This document shows positions 26,938-36,361 of a stretch of 64,000 nt of DNA, in pieces. Numbering within the stretch: position 1 is the stretch's first letter; every line of letters begins with the position of its first letter. Under the pieces are notes generated by a model that saw only the letters and a program-made list of their open reading frames with translations, had not been told where the DNA came from and searched no databases. Position numbers and translations under genes: made by a program. Source of the stretch: Flavobacterium tibetense (lineage in GTDB: Bacteria; Bacteroidota; Bacteroidia; Flavobacteriales; Flavobacteriaceae); contig NZ_QLST01000006.1 of NCBI RefSeq assembly GCF_003293845.1, positions 62,001 through 126,000 on the forward strand, in the 5' to 3' direction.

Positions 26938-28323
26938 ATGGACTACCGAATTGAAAAAGATACATTGGGAGAAGTAAAAGTACCAAAAAACAAACTTTGG
27001 GGCGCTCAAACCGAACGTTCTAGAAATAATTTTAAAATTGGTGACGAAGCTTCCATGCCAAAAGAAATTATTGAAGCTTTTGCCTTCTTAAAAAAAGCGG
27101 CTGCTTACACCAATTGCGAACTCAGTATTTTGTCCATTGAAAAACGCGATTTAATTGCGCAAGTTTGTGATGAAATACTAACGGGTCAACACGAAGCGCA
27201 ATTTCCTTTGGTTATTTGGCAAACTGGTTCAGGAACACAAACCAATATGAATGTGAATGAAGTCATAGCTAACCGAGCGCAACAAATTGCTAACAGAGAA
27301 ATCGGTACTGAAGAACCTGTTCTAAAAGCCAATGACGATGTGAACCAATCGCAATCGTCTAATGATACCTTTCCAACCGCTATGCATATTGCGGCTTATA
27401 GAATTTTGGTGACCAATACCATTCCATCGTTAGAAGCACTTTCAAAAACTTTGCAAGATAAAAGTAGCGCTTTTGCTGAAATTGTAAAAATTGGAAGAAC
27501 CCATTTAATGGATGCAACTCCCCTAACCTTAGGTCAAGAATTTTCAGGCTATCACGCTAGCTTGGAATATGGAATCACCAATCTAAAAAAATCATTAGAA
27601 AATTTATCCGAATTAGCACTTGGAGGAACTGCTGTTGGCACAGGATTAAATGCTCCCAAAAATTATGACACTCTAGTAGCTTCTTACATTTCTAAATTCA
27701 CTAGATTTGATTTTAAAACTGCACCAAATAAATTCGAAGCTTTATCCATGCATAATGCTTTGGTTGAAAGTCATGCCGCTTTAAAACAAATCGCTATTTC
27801 ATTGAATAAAATTGCCAATGATATTCGTTTACTGGCTTCTGGTCCGCGCTCAGGAATTGGCGAACTACTATTACCAGAAAACGAACCCGGTTCATCTATC
27901 ATGCCTGGAAAAGTAAATCCAACGCAGTGCGAAGCTTTAACCATGGTTTGCGCCCAAGTAATGGGAAATGATGTAGCAATAACCATTGGTGCCACACAAG
28001 GTCATTTTGAATTAAACGTATTTAAACCCATGATAATTGCCAATTTCATCCAATCGGCTAGATTATTGGGTGATGCTGCTCATTCTTTTAATGAAAATTG
28101 CGCAAAAGGAATAGAACCCAATTCAAAAAGAATTGAGGAATTAGTTGCCAATTCCTTAATGTTAGTTACCGCACTAAATCCGAAAATTGGCTATTATAAA
28201 GCAGCAGAAATCGCACAACAAGCGCATAAAAACGGAACTACTTTAAAAGAAGAAGCTATTCGTTTAGGTTATGTTGCTGAAAGTGATTTTGACCAATGGA
28301 TGAATCCGAAAGATATGATTTAA
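26938..28323 (+). CDS. fumC: Class II fumarate hydratase
   Basis: The 461-residue enzyme interconverts fumarate and malate in the TCA cycle; the length matches FumC (about 460). Signature stretches are [58 protein letters not shown] and the superfamily signature [16 protein letters not shown]. An upstream TAATTTTAG resembles a -7 box. Its stop codon shares the bases TTAA with the convergent corA gene, leaving no room for a separate terminator. Confidence 0.96.
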   Translation: MDYRIEKDTLGEVKVPKNKLWGAQTERSRNNFKIGDEASMPKEIIEAFAFLKKAAAYTNCELSILSIEKRDLIAQVCDEILTGQHEAQFPLVIWQTGSGTQTNMNVNEVIANRAQQIANREIGTEEPVLKANDDVNQSQSSNDTFPTAMHIAAYRILVTNTIPSLEALSKTLQDKSSAFAEIVKIGRTHLMDATPLTLGQEFSGYHASLEYGITNLKKSLENLSELALGGTAVGTGLNAPKNYDTLVASYISKFTRFDFKTAPNKFEALSMHNALVESHAALKQIAISLNKIANDIRLLASGPRSGIGELLLPENEPGSSIMPGKVNPTQCEALTMVCAQVMGNDVAITIGATQGHFELNVFKPMIIANFIQSARLLGDAAHSFNENCAKGIEPNSKRIEELVANSLMLVTALNPKIGYYKAAEIAQQAHKNGTTLKEEAIRLGYVAESDFDQWMNPKDMI

Positions 28324-29390
28324 AACCAGCGTTTGCGTTTGAAATAAACCACCATTCCTACAACAATTACAAGCATTAAGCCTAAAGCTAAGAAATAACC
28401 ATTTTGGTATTCCAATTCGGGCATGTGTTGAAAATTCATTCCGTAAATTCCGGCGATGAACGTTATTGGCATAAAAATAGCGGAAAGAACCGTTAAAATT
28501 TTCATGACTTCATTCATGCGATGACTTTGAGCCGTATAGAAAAAATTACTCGCGCTATCTAAGGAATTCATATCGTAATCAATTTGTTCTAATAATTCCA
28601 ATGTTTTCTGATGCAAACGCCCAAAAAACACATAATTTGAATTCTCAATCGAATTGAATTGATCGTCTTCATTAATAGATTTAATGGTAAATAATGCATC
28701 TCGAAGTGGCATAATCGCTCGTTTCAAAAAATGAAAGACTTCACGCATTTTTTCAATTTCCTCAACAACATTTGGATTGTCTGATGTTTTAGATTGCAGT
28801 AATAATTGTTCAATTTTTTCCTCTTTGGCTTCAATAGTAATGTAAAAATTCTCAATTACCGCATCTAAAAGCAAGTACAACAAATAATCCACTTTCTTTT
28901 TACGAACAATTCCAGTATTGGTTCTTATTCGTTCTCTGATGTGCGGAAAAAAATCGCCACGTTTTTCTTGGAAAGAAACAATTAAATTGTCTTGCAGCAA
29001 AAAACTAATTTGTTCTACCAAAATAGTATCGTTATCGTCATTGGGTAAAATAGATTTGATACTAAAAAATAGTGTGTCATCAAATTCATCCAAACGCGTT
29101 CCTTTGGTAATATTTAAAATATCTGAAACTACAATTGGGTTCAATTGCAAATGTTCTGTCAATTCTTGAATCACATTCGTAGACGATAATCCGTGTAAAT
29201 TCAACCAATTGTTACTGGAATTGTCTTTATTGGAAATAAAATCTTTTACCGAACAATTTTCATATTCTGTTGCGTCTTCTTCGTTATAACTAAAAAGTTG
29301 CATTTCAGTAGGTTTATCGGTATAAATCCCAGTATATTCTAATGTTGACGGCTGAACTTTTCTACCTTTTTTATATCGTATTTTTCTCAA
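28320..29390 (-). CDS. corA: CorA family magnesium/cobalt channel
   Basis: The 356-residue protein has a large cytosolic N-terminal domain, a long stalk helix rich in Glu and Leu (about 180-290), and two C-terminal membrane helices. The pore motif GMN is present in [19 protein letters not shown], and the basic C-terminus YFKRKRWF follows the last helix. CorA pentamers admit Mg2+ (also Co2+ and Ni2+). The gene is divergent from hutI and overlaps the end of fumC by four bases. Nothing unusual in length or motif is seen. Confidence 0.95.
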   Translation of the reverse strand: MRKIRYKKGRKVQPSTLEYTGIYTDKPTEMQLFSYNEEDATEYENCSVKDFISNKDNSSNNWLNLHGLSSTNVIQELTEHLQLNPIVVSDILNITKGTRLDEFDDTLFFSIKSILPNDDNDTILVEQISFLLQDNLIVSFQEKRGDFFPHIRERIRTNTGIVRKKKVDYLLYLLLDAVIENFYITIEAKEEKIEQLLLQSKTSDNPNVVEEIEKMREVFHFLKRAIMPLRDALFTIKSINEDDQFNSIENSNYVFFGRLHQKTLELLEQIDYDMNSLDSASNFFYTAQSHRMNEVMKILTVLSAIFMPITFIAGIYGMNFQHMPELEYQNGYFLALGLMLVIVVGMVVYFKRKRWF

Positions 29391-29462
29391 AACAGTTTAA
29401 TTTTAAGCATAAAGATAGGACTTTTTAAAAATCGGTCTTATTTTTACTGAAATTTTTTTTAC

Positions 29463-30701
29463 ATGCAAACCCTATTCATCAATATTAAAGAGCTTTTACA
29501 AGTTAGACCCAAAGGAATTTCTAAAGTTTCCGGAAGTGAAATGGCTATTTTACCAAAAATTGACAATGCTTTTTTACTGATAAAAGACAACGAAATTGCT
29601 GCTTTTGGTCCAATGGAAAACTGTCCCACGATTGAAAACGCAACACTAATTGACGCTTCAGGAAAAGTGATTTTACCTACTTGGGTTGACAGTCACACAC
29701 ACATTGTGTATGCGGGAAATCGAGTGCAAGAGTTTGTGGATAGAATCAACGGTTTGTCGTATGAGGAAATTTTCAATCGTGGTGGCGGTATTTTGAATTC
29801 GTCAAAGAAATTGAATGCAACTTCCGAAGATGACATTTACGAACAATCAAAAATTCGTTTAGAAAACGTAATGAAATTGGGCACTGGAGCTGTTGAAATC
29901 AAATCAGGTTACGGATTAACGGTTGAAGGCGAATTGAAGATGTTGCGCGTAATCAAACGATTAAAGGAAAATTATCCCATTGCGATTAAAGCTACTTTTT
30001 TAGGCGCTCATGCCTTTCCGTTGGAATACAAAGACAATCATTCAGGTTATATCGATTTGATAATTAATGAAATGTTACCGAAAATAGCCGAAGAAAATTT
30101 AGCCGATTTTATCGACGCCTTTTTAGAAACAGGTTATTTTTCAGTAGCAGAAACCGAACGTATCATGGAAGCTGGAAAAAAACACGGTTTACAAGCTAAA
30201 ATTCATGTGAACCAATTCACAGCCATAAACGGAATTGCAGCTTGTGTAAAATACCAAGCGCTTTCAGTAGATCATTTAGAAATTGTAACAGATGAAGACA
30301 TCGAAGCCTTAAAAAACTCGGAAACCATGCCAGTTGCGTTACCAAGTTGTTCCTATTTCATCAGTATTCCTTATACACCAGCAAGAAAAATGATGGAAGC
30401 CGGATTACCATTAGCACTAGCTACGGATTACAATCCTGGCACTACTCCATCTGGCAATATGAATTTTGTGGTGGCAACCGCTTGTATCAAAATGAAAATG
30501 ACGCCAGAAGAAGCGATAAATGCTGCTACTATAAACGGTGCTTATGCTATGAATCTTAGCGAAACGCATGGTTCAATTACTATTGGTAAAAAAGCTAATA
30601 TTATCATGACTAAACCAATTACTTCATTTTACCAATTGCCTTATGAGTTTGGCGATAATTTAATTGAAAAAGTGATGATTGAAGGGAAATTTGTGGAGTA
30701 A
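29463..30701 (+). CDS. hutI: Imidazolonepropionase (histidine degradation)
   Basis: This 412-residue amidohydrolase opens imidazolone-5-propionate to formiminoglutamate, the third step of histidine breakdown. The metal site is visible as DSHTHIVYAGNR, the next histidines as TFLGAHAFP and KIHVNQF, and the Asp in ALATDYNPGT. The following step (formimidoylglutamase) is encoded at 34.0 kb, but hutH and hutU are not in the window. Between hutI and hutG lie three leftward genes, two of which look like late additions. A hairpin just after the stop can end transcription. Confidence 0.96.
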   Translation: MQTLFINIKELLQVRPKGISKVSGSEMAILPKIDNAFLLIKDNEIAAFGPMENCPTIENATLIDASGKVILPTWVDSHTHIVYAGNRVQEFVDRINGLSYEEIFNRGGGILNSSKKLNATSEDDIYEQSKIRLENVMKLGTGAVEIKSGYGLTVEGELKMLRVIKRLKENYPIAIKATFLGAHAFPLEYKDNHSGYIDLIINEMLPKIAEENLADFIDAFLETGYFSVAETERIMEAGKKHGLQAKIHVNQFTAINGIAACVKYQALSVDHLEIVTDEDIEALKNSETMPVALPSCSYFISIPYTPARKMMEAGLPLALATDYNPGTTPSGNMNFVVATACIKMKMTPEEAINAATINGAYAMNLSETHGSITIGKKANIIMTKPITSFYQLPYEFGDNLIEKVMIEGKFVE

Positions 30702-30703
30702 AA

Positions 30704-30727
30704 AACGGCACTCTTAAGAATGCCGTT
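30704..30727. terminator. Terminator between hutI and the lipoprotein pair
   Basis: A 7-bp stem (aacggca / tgccgtt) with a 10-nt loop is preceded by an A-run and followed by a short T-poor stretch. It lies between convergent genes and could serve both. Confidence 0.65.
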
Positions 30728-30731
30728 AAAA

Positions 30732-31367
30732 TTATTGTTTAATCAAAGTGTAATCTCCGTAAGGCAAACTAAAATTTGTAAAAGTTGAAGGTACATAAAA
30801 ATCTGCTTTGCTACGACCGCTTTTAGATGATTTATTAATAAACTGTACTTTTAGCTTTTCTACTCCATTTTCAATAACTCTTCTTATTACAAAACCTGCA
30901 CTTAACATATTGTCATCATTAGCAGGTTCATCAAAATGCATATATAATCTTTCGGTACCTATAGGACAACTAGGACACAAAGGATATCTATCCAAAACTA
31001 ACTTAGCACCTGAATATAAATTATAATTAAACAAGTTATCGTGATTTAGATTCAAATTAGACAAACTATTCACTTTTTCAATACCATTACTGTCAATATA
31101 TTTGTATTCGCCAACCAATACATCCTCATAAAACTGAGTAGGTGCGGGTCTCCAAAACATTTCTCTCTTGATAAATCTTACTTCAAGGTACTCCTGACCA
31201 TTTTGATAAACCCATGTTCCTACAAATTGATTTTGAAAATTTTGTGTGTCTTTTAAATAGGCGTTTAAAGGTGTTTCGGAAGGTAGGGTTTCATAAATAT
31301 CGAGTATTTGTGCTTTACATCCAATTGAGAACGTTATATAAACTATTAAAATTACTATTTTTTTCAT
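30732..31367 (-). CDS. DUF6705-like secreted lipoprotein, companion of the JAMM-like lipoprotein
   Basis: The 211-residue product starts with a lipoprotein-type signal (IVILIVYITFSIGC, then KAQ). The body has the look of the family I know as DUF6705: FVGTWVYQNGQEYLEVRFIK, KEMFWRP-type strand and a GEYKYI segment, ending in DYTLIK. This all-beta pattern suggests a lipocalin-like sandwich. Function is unknown. It starts 22 nt after the gene for the 507-residue lipoprotein ends and is co-oriented, so they form a two-gene unit. An immunity or chaperone role for the larger protein is conceivable but is only inference from order. Family name given from memory. Confidence 0.65.
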   Translation of the reverse strand: MKKIVILIVYITFSIGCKAQILDIYETLPSETPLNAYLKDTQNFQNQFVGTWVYQNGQEYLEVRFIKREMFWRPAPTQFYEDVLVGEYKYIDSNGIEKVNSLSNLNLNHDNLFNYNLYSGAKLVLDRYPLCPSCPIGTERLYMHFDEPANDDNMLSAGFVIRRVIENGVEKLKVQFINKSSKSGRSKADFYVPSTFTNFSLPYGDYTLIKQ

Positions 31368-31389
31368 TTTTATTATGTTTTAAAATTAT

Positions 31390-32913
31390 TTATTTACAAT
31401 TAATTTCATCGACATTACCATTAGAATTAATCGTTTGCTCTTTCCATCCAGTTATAATTGGCAAACCATTTGAATCGATTGATTCAGTAGCTTTATAAAG
31501 TCCAATCTCGTCTCCAAAATATTTATTCATATTTTTTAAAAAAGTTTTAATTAAAAGATTACTATTTGCCAAATGTCCAATATTTATGTTCTCTGTTTCC
31601 AAATCCTTTTGAAAATTAGAAAAATTTGTATTTAGTTTTGAAATATAATCACCACTAAAGTTTTTAAATTTTAATGCATAATGTCCTGAACCAACAGATA
31701 GCATCACAGTATATTCTGCATAATCTTTTACACTATTATTAGCAGGAACATGTTCATAAGCAATATTGTACAAAGCCATTAAATCACCTGCTGAAAACAT
31801 AGGAAACATACTTGTAGTAGCAGGGTTGGTATGACAATGCATAGCTCCTTTTACATTACCTGTTGCTAACCCTGCACTAATATCTATTTCATATGGTTTA
31901 TTTTGATTTTGTGGAATCACTGGAAAGGTTAAATATGTTGCTCCTAGTGAATTAGTTGTTTCACTAATGTAATTTCCACGCTCACTTGTTCCTGATGATT
32001 GTCCTTTTAAAATTCTCAAAGTCTGCTGAATGGAGTTATTTGTGACTAACTTACTTAATTCATTACAAGGAGCGCTTATAGGTTTGTCTATTGAAAGCAC
32101 GGGAGATGAAATACCAAGTTCATACTCTTCAGGATCAGTCTCTATTGTTGGGTATTCTGGTGGATAATCTGAATCACCTAATGACCCTCCTCCTCCACCT
32201 CCAGACGTAGAACCCGAACCGATGCTATCGTCATTTGAACCACCACTACCACTGCCACCTTCATCAATACATTTAATTGGTTTTGTAACAGTATATACTC
32301 TTGGAGGTGTATTTGAATTACAACTGCCCCAACTTTCAATGTTTGTTGAATTATGTTCTCCGCTACCACAAGAAACCCAAATAGTCTCGGTAGTATAACC
32401 ACAACTTTGAGTTACTAAATTGTTATCAAAATTATCTAAAAAAATGGTTTCTATAGGATTTTGAATACTTTTTAACTGTCCATTTTGCAAACTTACTTTT
32501 TCATAAGGTGTTAACCTATATTGCAAAATTTTTACTTTATAACTACCATCATTTTGATAACTCAATACAAGATTTTCTAACAACTCTGTTGCTTCATCTC
32601 TATAAATTGGAAATGTAAACGAATGTAAATTTGCATATTGTATATACAATCCTTCTCTTGTATCTATAGTAAAACCATTTATAGTATCTTTAACAATTTT
32701 GCTTAACTTACTACTAGATTTCTGTTTATTCACATCAGCCACTACAGTAAATGCCTTTATATGTTTCTTAAATTCGGTATAAGAAATTTTAGTAGTTTTA
32801 ATACCTGCTTTTACATTGTGATTATGTTCATGCAAGTTATCTTCATTGCAACTTATAAAATAACAACAAAGTACAAAAATAAAACAAAAAAATAAATTAG
32901 TTTTTTTAATCAT
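31390..32913 (-). CDS. Large lipoprotein with Gly/Ser linker and JAMM-like HxH...SxxD domain
   Basis: The 507-residue protein has a lipobox ending in Cys22 (VLCCYFISC), then a His-rich patch (HEHNHN). A mid part (about 60-210) resembles a recurrent flavobacterial lipoprotein module (TFPIYRDEATELLENLVLS). A low-complexity Gly/Ser/Asp linker spans about 218-248. The C-terminal domain carries MHCHTNP with H359 and H361, followed by FSAGD with S374 and D377, the spacing pattern HxH-x12-SxxD of JAMM/MPN+ metalloproteases; E311 in SERGN may be the catalytic Glu. It is likely surface or periplasmic. The linker plus variable C-terminal layout resembles polymorphic effectors. The JAMM reading is by eye and needs structural proof. 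Confidence 0.6.
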   Translation of the reverse strand: MIKKTNLFFCFIFVLCCYFISCNEDNLHEHNHNVKAGIKTTKISYTEFKKHIKAFTVVADVNKQKSSSKLSKIVKDTINGFTIDTREGLYIQYANLHSFTFPIYRDEATELLENLVLSYQNDGSYKVKILQYRLTPYEKVSLQNGQLKSIQNPIETIFLDNFDNNLVTQSCGYTTETIWVSCGSGEHNSTNIESWGSCNSNTPPRVYTVTKPIKCIDEGGSGSGGSNDDSIGSGSTSGGGGGGSLGDSDYPPEYPTIETDPEEYELGISSPVLSIDKPISAPCNELSKLVTNNSIQQTLRILKGQSSGTSERGNYISETTNSLGATYLTFPVIPQNQNKPYEIDISAGLATGNVKGAMHCHTNPATTSMFPMFSAGDLMALYNIAYEHVPANNSVKDYAEYTVMLSVGSGHYALKFKNFSGDYISKLNTNFSNFQKDLETENINIGHLANSNLLIKTFLKNMNKYFGDEIGLYKATESIDSNGLPIITGWKEQTINSNGNVDEINCK

Positions 32914-32944
32914 AATTGATTTTTTAGATTAAATATTAAATGTT

Positions 32945-32980
32945 AAAAAAGCAATGAATTCAACACTCATTGCTTTTTTT
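32945..32980 (-). terminator. Terminator downstream of the coiled-coil protein gene
   Basis: A 13-bp stem (aaaaaagcaatga / tcattgctttttt) with a 10-nt loop lies after the stop of the leftward coiled-coil gene. The A-run at the left becomes the U-run on the minus strand. Confidence 0.85.
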
Positions 32981-32998
32981 ATAGATTTGAAAAACGGA

Positions 32999-33880
32999 TT
33001 ATCTCAAACTGAAACTAGTTTTAGAAACCATTTCACCTTTTTGGTTAAACACATTTACAAAATACGTTCCAGCGGCAAAGTCTTTTCCTGCCACTTCTTC
33101 GTTAACTTGTACCGTTTTGTTTTCGTATTTTACTTTAGTAATAAAAGTATAAGTCAAAGTTAAATCGTCTTTAATGCTAATTGTTTCTTTATCTCCTAAA
33201 ATATTACTCTTGCTATCAATAATTTGTACATAATACATTCTATCGCCTGATTTTGCAATTTGATTTTCAGCAATTAGGAAACTTACTTTTAATTTATCCG
33301 CTCTTCTTGCTTTGTCCGTTTCAATTTGCTTTCCTGAACTTCTTTGTTTTACAGCTAAAACATTTAAATTCAATACTGCTAAAGTGGAACCTTTTTCAAC
33401 TGTTTTAGTCAAGTTATCGTTTTGTGTCAATAAAGTATCAGCATAACGTTTGGTGTCTTGTAAAACTACGTTAGTACTATCTAAACTTGAAGTTAAGGCT
33501 ACATTTTGCTCTTTTAATAATTTATTTTCTGCTAATAAATTATCCATTTCGCGTTTAAGTTTATTATAAGAATCTCTATAATTTTTTAAAGAAGCTGTAT
33601 CTCCCTTAGATTTTTCTAATTCCGCTAAAAGATTGGTCATTTCTTCTTTCTGCGCTTCAAAATCAGCTTTTAATGTTGTGTTTTCACTAATAGCAAGGTC
33701 CAATTCTGCAATTCTTGCTTTCAAATCATTAGCCAATTGTTCTTTTTCTGAAGATAATTCTGTTACTTGTTTGGTATTATCTGAAGACATTTTAAAAATG
33801 TAACCAATGCTTCCAAGTAATAACAGTGCCAAAATTACTACAGCAGCTTTTAATCCTGAATTGTTTTGTTTGTTTTCCAT
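32999..33880 (-). CDS. Membrane-anchored coiled-coil protein, unknown function
   Basis: The 293-residue protein has one N-terminal membrane helix (AAVVILALLLLGSIGYIF, about 11-28), a long coiled coil (about 35-165, with heptad-like Leu and many Glu/Lys), and a C-terminal globular region of about 120 residues with strands such as KLKVSFLIAENQIAKSGDRM and ending in SKTSFSLR. It is probably held in the inner membrane with the rest in the periplasm. I recognise no characterised family; related flavobacterial proteins carry only vague labels. It is divergent from hutG. Confidence 0.78.
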   Translation of the reverse strand: MENKQNNSGLKAAVVILALLLLGSIGYIFKMSSDNTKQVTELSSEKEQLANDLKARIAELDLAISENTTLKADFEAQKEEMTNLLAELEKSKGDTASLKNYRDSYNKLKREMDNLLAENKLLKEQNVALTSSLDSTNVVLQDTKRYADTLLTQNDNLTKTVEKGSTLAVLNLNVLAVKQRSSGKQIETDKARRADKLKVSFLIAENQIAKSGDRMYYVQIIDSKSNILGDKETISIKDDLTLTYTFITKVKYENKTVQVNEEVAGKDFAAGTYFVNVFNQKGEMVSKTSFSLR

Positions 33881-33970
33881 TTGTTTATGAGGTTTACTTA
33901 ATTAGTAGGAACAAATTTACGATTTTAAATGTATTTATCAATTATAACGCCAATTAAATTAAAAAAATAG

Positions 33971-33978
33971 TACTTTTG
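33971..33978 (+). promoter_or_regulatory. -7 promoter box for hutG
   Basis: TACTTTTG fits TAnnTTTG and lies 20 nt before the hutG start codon. The -33 element is not evident in the A/T-rich upstream DNA. Confidence 0.5.
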
Positions 33979-33998
33979 GGAATACAATTGTATTAAAA

Positions 33999-35030
33999 AT
34001 GGACAACATTAAGCTGCTTTCAGTTAATGAATTAGCAAGAATAACGCAACACCGTAGTGGTGAAGTTAAATTTGGTGAGAAGGTTTTCACGATTCCTAAC
34101 AACGAAAATCCGTTGGATTTCATGAAAAATTGTGAAGCGCAATTTGTTTTATTTGGAATTCCTGAAGACATTGGTGTAAAAGCAAATTTAGGAAGAACCG
34201 GAACCGCTTCTGCGTATGAAAGTGCGTTAAAAAGTTTAGTAAACATCCAACACAACAAATTTTGCAAAGGCAATAATCTTTTAATTTTGGGTAATTTGGA
34301 AGTTTCAGAAGAAATGAAACGTGCCGCTCAATTAACCGTTACCAATAAAGAAGATAGAAAGGAACTTTTTGAATTGGTTGAAAAAATTGATAAAGAAGTT
34401 TCCCATATTATTCATGAAATTGTAAAAGCTGGGAAAATTCCAATTATTATTGGTGGCGGACACAACAACGCTTACGGAAATATAAAAGGTTTAGCATTAG
34501 CCAAAGGAAAACCTGTAAACGCAGTAAATTTTGATGCACACACCGATTTTCGATTACTTGAAGGAAGACATTCAGGAAATGGCTTTAGTTACGCTTTTGA
34601 AGATGGTTTCTTGAAGAAATATTTCATTTTTGGCATGCACGAGAGTTTTATTTCCAAAGGCGTTTTGCAAAACATCAAATCAGTGAGTGAACGTGTGCAA
34701 TATACTACTTACGAACAAATTGAAGTTAGGAAAGAGAAAACTTTCAGTAATGAACTTTCAGTAGCCTTAGACTTTATTAAAAATGATTGTTTTGGAATAG
34801 AATTAGATTTAGATGCTATTCCCGGAATTTATTCAAGCGCAATGACTTTAAGCGGATTTAGTGTACAACAAGCAAGAGAATATATTCATTTTTTTGGTAA
34901 AAACAAAAACGCGGCTTACTTGCATATTTGCGAAGGCGCACCCGATTTAGACCAAACCAACAACAACCATTTAACGGGAAAATTAGTCGCTTATTTGATT
35001 ACTGACTTTATGAAGAGTAAAATGTCGTAA
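33999..35030 (+). CDS. hutG: Formimidoylglutamase (arginase-like, histidine degradation)
   Basis: The 343-residue protein has the arginase/agmatinase metal motifs: GGGHNNAYG, NFDAHTDFR and ELDLDAIPG, which bind the dinuclear Mn centre. The enzyme splits formiminoglutamate to glutamate and formamide. The assignment over agmatinase or arginase rests on the presence of hutI in the same region and the sequence type common in Bacteroidota hut clusters. Its TAA stop doubles as the TA of the -7 box (TAACTTTG) of the helicase gene that follows. Confidence 0.88.
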   Translation: MDNIKLLSVNELARITQHRSGEVKFGEKVFTIPNNENPLDFMKNCEAQFVLFGIPEDIGVKANLGRTGTASAYESALKSLVNIQHNKFCKGNNLLILGNLEVSEEMKRAAQLTVTNKEDRKELFELVEKIDKEVSHIIHEIVKAGKIPIIIGGGHNNAYGNIKGLALAKGKPVNAVNFDAHTDFRLLEGRHSGNGFSYAFEDGFLKKYFIFGMHESFISKGVLQNIKSVSERVQYTTYEQIEVRKEKTFSNELSVALDFIKNDCFGIELDLDAIPGIYSSAMTLSGFSVQQAREYIHFFGKNKNAAYLHICEGAPDLDQTNNNHLTGKLVAYLITDFMKSKMS

Positions 35031-35035
35031 CTTTG
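35028..35035 (+). promoter_or_regulatory. -7 promoter box for the DEAD-box helicase, overlapping the hutG stop
   Basis: TAACTTTG matches TAnnTTTG and includes the hutG stop codon TAA. A short hairpin (CAGAAA-ATCA-TTTCTG, 35039-35054) would sit at the very 5' end of the resulting message. The helicase start is 35 nt past the box. Confidence 0.5.
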
Positions 35036-35069
35036 CCACAGAAAATCATTTCTGAATAAATTACAAATT

Positions 35070-36329
35070 ATGACATTTAAAGAACTTCAATTAATTAACC
35101 ATATACAACAAGCGCTAACGGAAGAAGGTTATACGAACCCAACTCCTATTCAAGAACAAGCTATTCCAGAAATTCTAGCTGGACAAGATTTAGTGGCTTG
35201 CGCACAAACCGGAACAGGAAAAACAGGTGCATTTGCTATTCCAATTTTGAATTTAATTCACAGAATTGTGGGTTCTCCTAAAAAAACAAAACATATTCGT
35301 ACTTTAGTAGTTACTCCAACTCGTGAATTAGCCATTCAAATTGACGAAAGTTTTAAAACTTATGGAAAATATACAGGCGTAAAAAGTTTGGTAATTTTTG
35401 GCGGTGTTAATCAAGTGCCACAAGTAAACGAACTAAAACAAGGCGTTGATGTATTGATTGCAACTCCTGGGCGTTTGCTAGATTTACATAAACAAGGTTT
35501 TATTGATTTGAATCACATGCATCACTTGGTTTTAGACGAAGCCGATCAAATGTTAGACATGGGATTTATCAATGATGTAAAAAAAATCATCAAGTTAACT
35601 CCTGATAATAGACAAACCTTGCTTTTTTCTGCAACCATGCCATTGGCCATTAGAGAATTAGCAGACTCTTTTTTAACACGTCCAAAATATATTTCGGTAA
35701 CACCTATATCTAGTACTGCTGAAAATGTGGCTCAAAAAGTGTATTTTGTAAATAAAGAAGACAAACGTTTGTTGTTGAAACAATTGATTATTCAAGAAAG
35801 TTTGAGTAACGCTTTGGTTTTTACCAGAACAAAACACGGAGCCGATAATATTGTTAAAGTACTTAAAAAAGCACATATTAAAGCGGAAGCTATTCACGGA
35901 GACAAATCTCAAAATGCACGTCAGCGTGTTTTAGAAGGTTTTAAAAACAAAGAAATTGATATTTTGGTTGCCACTGACATTGCGGCTAGAGGAATTGATA
36001 TTGAGCAACTTCCGTTTGTAATTAATTTTGATATTCCCAATATTTCTGAAACGTATGTACACCGTATTGGACGAACAGGAAGAGCTGGAAATTCTGGATT
36101 AGCCATTTCATTTTGTGGAAAAGACGAAAAACCCTATTGGCAAGATATAGAGAAATTAATTCGAATGAAGATTAAAGTGGTTTCCGATCATCCGTATGGT
36201 TGGAAAGAAGAAACTCCAAATCCAGATGCTAAACCCGATTTAAGAAACAAAAAAAATCCAACAGAAGCGGGTAAATCCAATTCAAGAAAATCGGATGCTT
36301 CGAAAAAGAATAAAAAGCGTTGGTATTAG
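35070..36329 (+). CDS. DEAD-box ATP-dependent RNA helicase (RhlE type)
   Basis: The 419-residue protein has the ordered helicase motifs: Q motif (TPIQEQAIPEIL), AQTGTGKTGAF (I), TPTRELA (Ia), DEADQMLDMG (II), SATMP (III), ATDIAARGIDI (V) and HRIGRTGRAGN (VI). The C-terminus is a basic, low-complexity tail (KSNSRKSDASKKNKKRWY) that likely binds RNA. RhlE-like helicases act in ribosome assembly or mRNA turnover, often at low temperature. The gene has its own promoter box and a possible 5' hairpin leader. A phrase-like repeat occupies the short gap that follows. Confidence 0.93.
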   Translation: MTFKELQLINHIQQALTEEGYTNPTPIQEQAIPEILAGQDLVACAQTGTGKTGAFAIPILNLIHRIVGSPKKTKHIRTLVVTPTRELAIQIDESFKTYGKYTGVKSLVIFGGVNQVPQVNELKQGVDVLIATPGRLLDLHKQGFIDLNHMHHLVLDEADQMLDMGFINDVKKIIKLTPDNRQTLLFSATMPLAIRELADSFLTRPKYISVTPISSTAENVAQKVYFVNKEDKRLLLKQLIIQESLSNALVFTRTKHGADNIVKVLKKAHIKAEAIHGDKSQNARQRVLEGFKNKEIDILVATDIAARGIDIEQLPFVINFDIPNISETYVHRIGRTGRAGNSGLAISFCGKDEKPYWQDIEKLIRMKIKVVSDHPYGWKEETPNPDAKPDLRNKKNPTEAGKSNSRKSDASKKNKKRWY

Positions 36330-36361
36330 TAATGGGTTATTTGTAATAGGTAATTGTAATA
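36330..36361. repeat. Short phrase repeat (TAATNGG / TTATTTGTAA type)
   Basis: The 32-bp gap between the helicase and kinase genes is made of degenerate repeats (GTAATGGG, GTAATAGG, GTAATTG). No terminator stem is seen. It resembles low-complexity phrase repeats found elsewhere in the window near gene ends. Confidence 0.4.
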
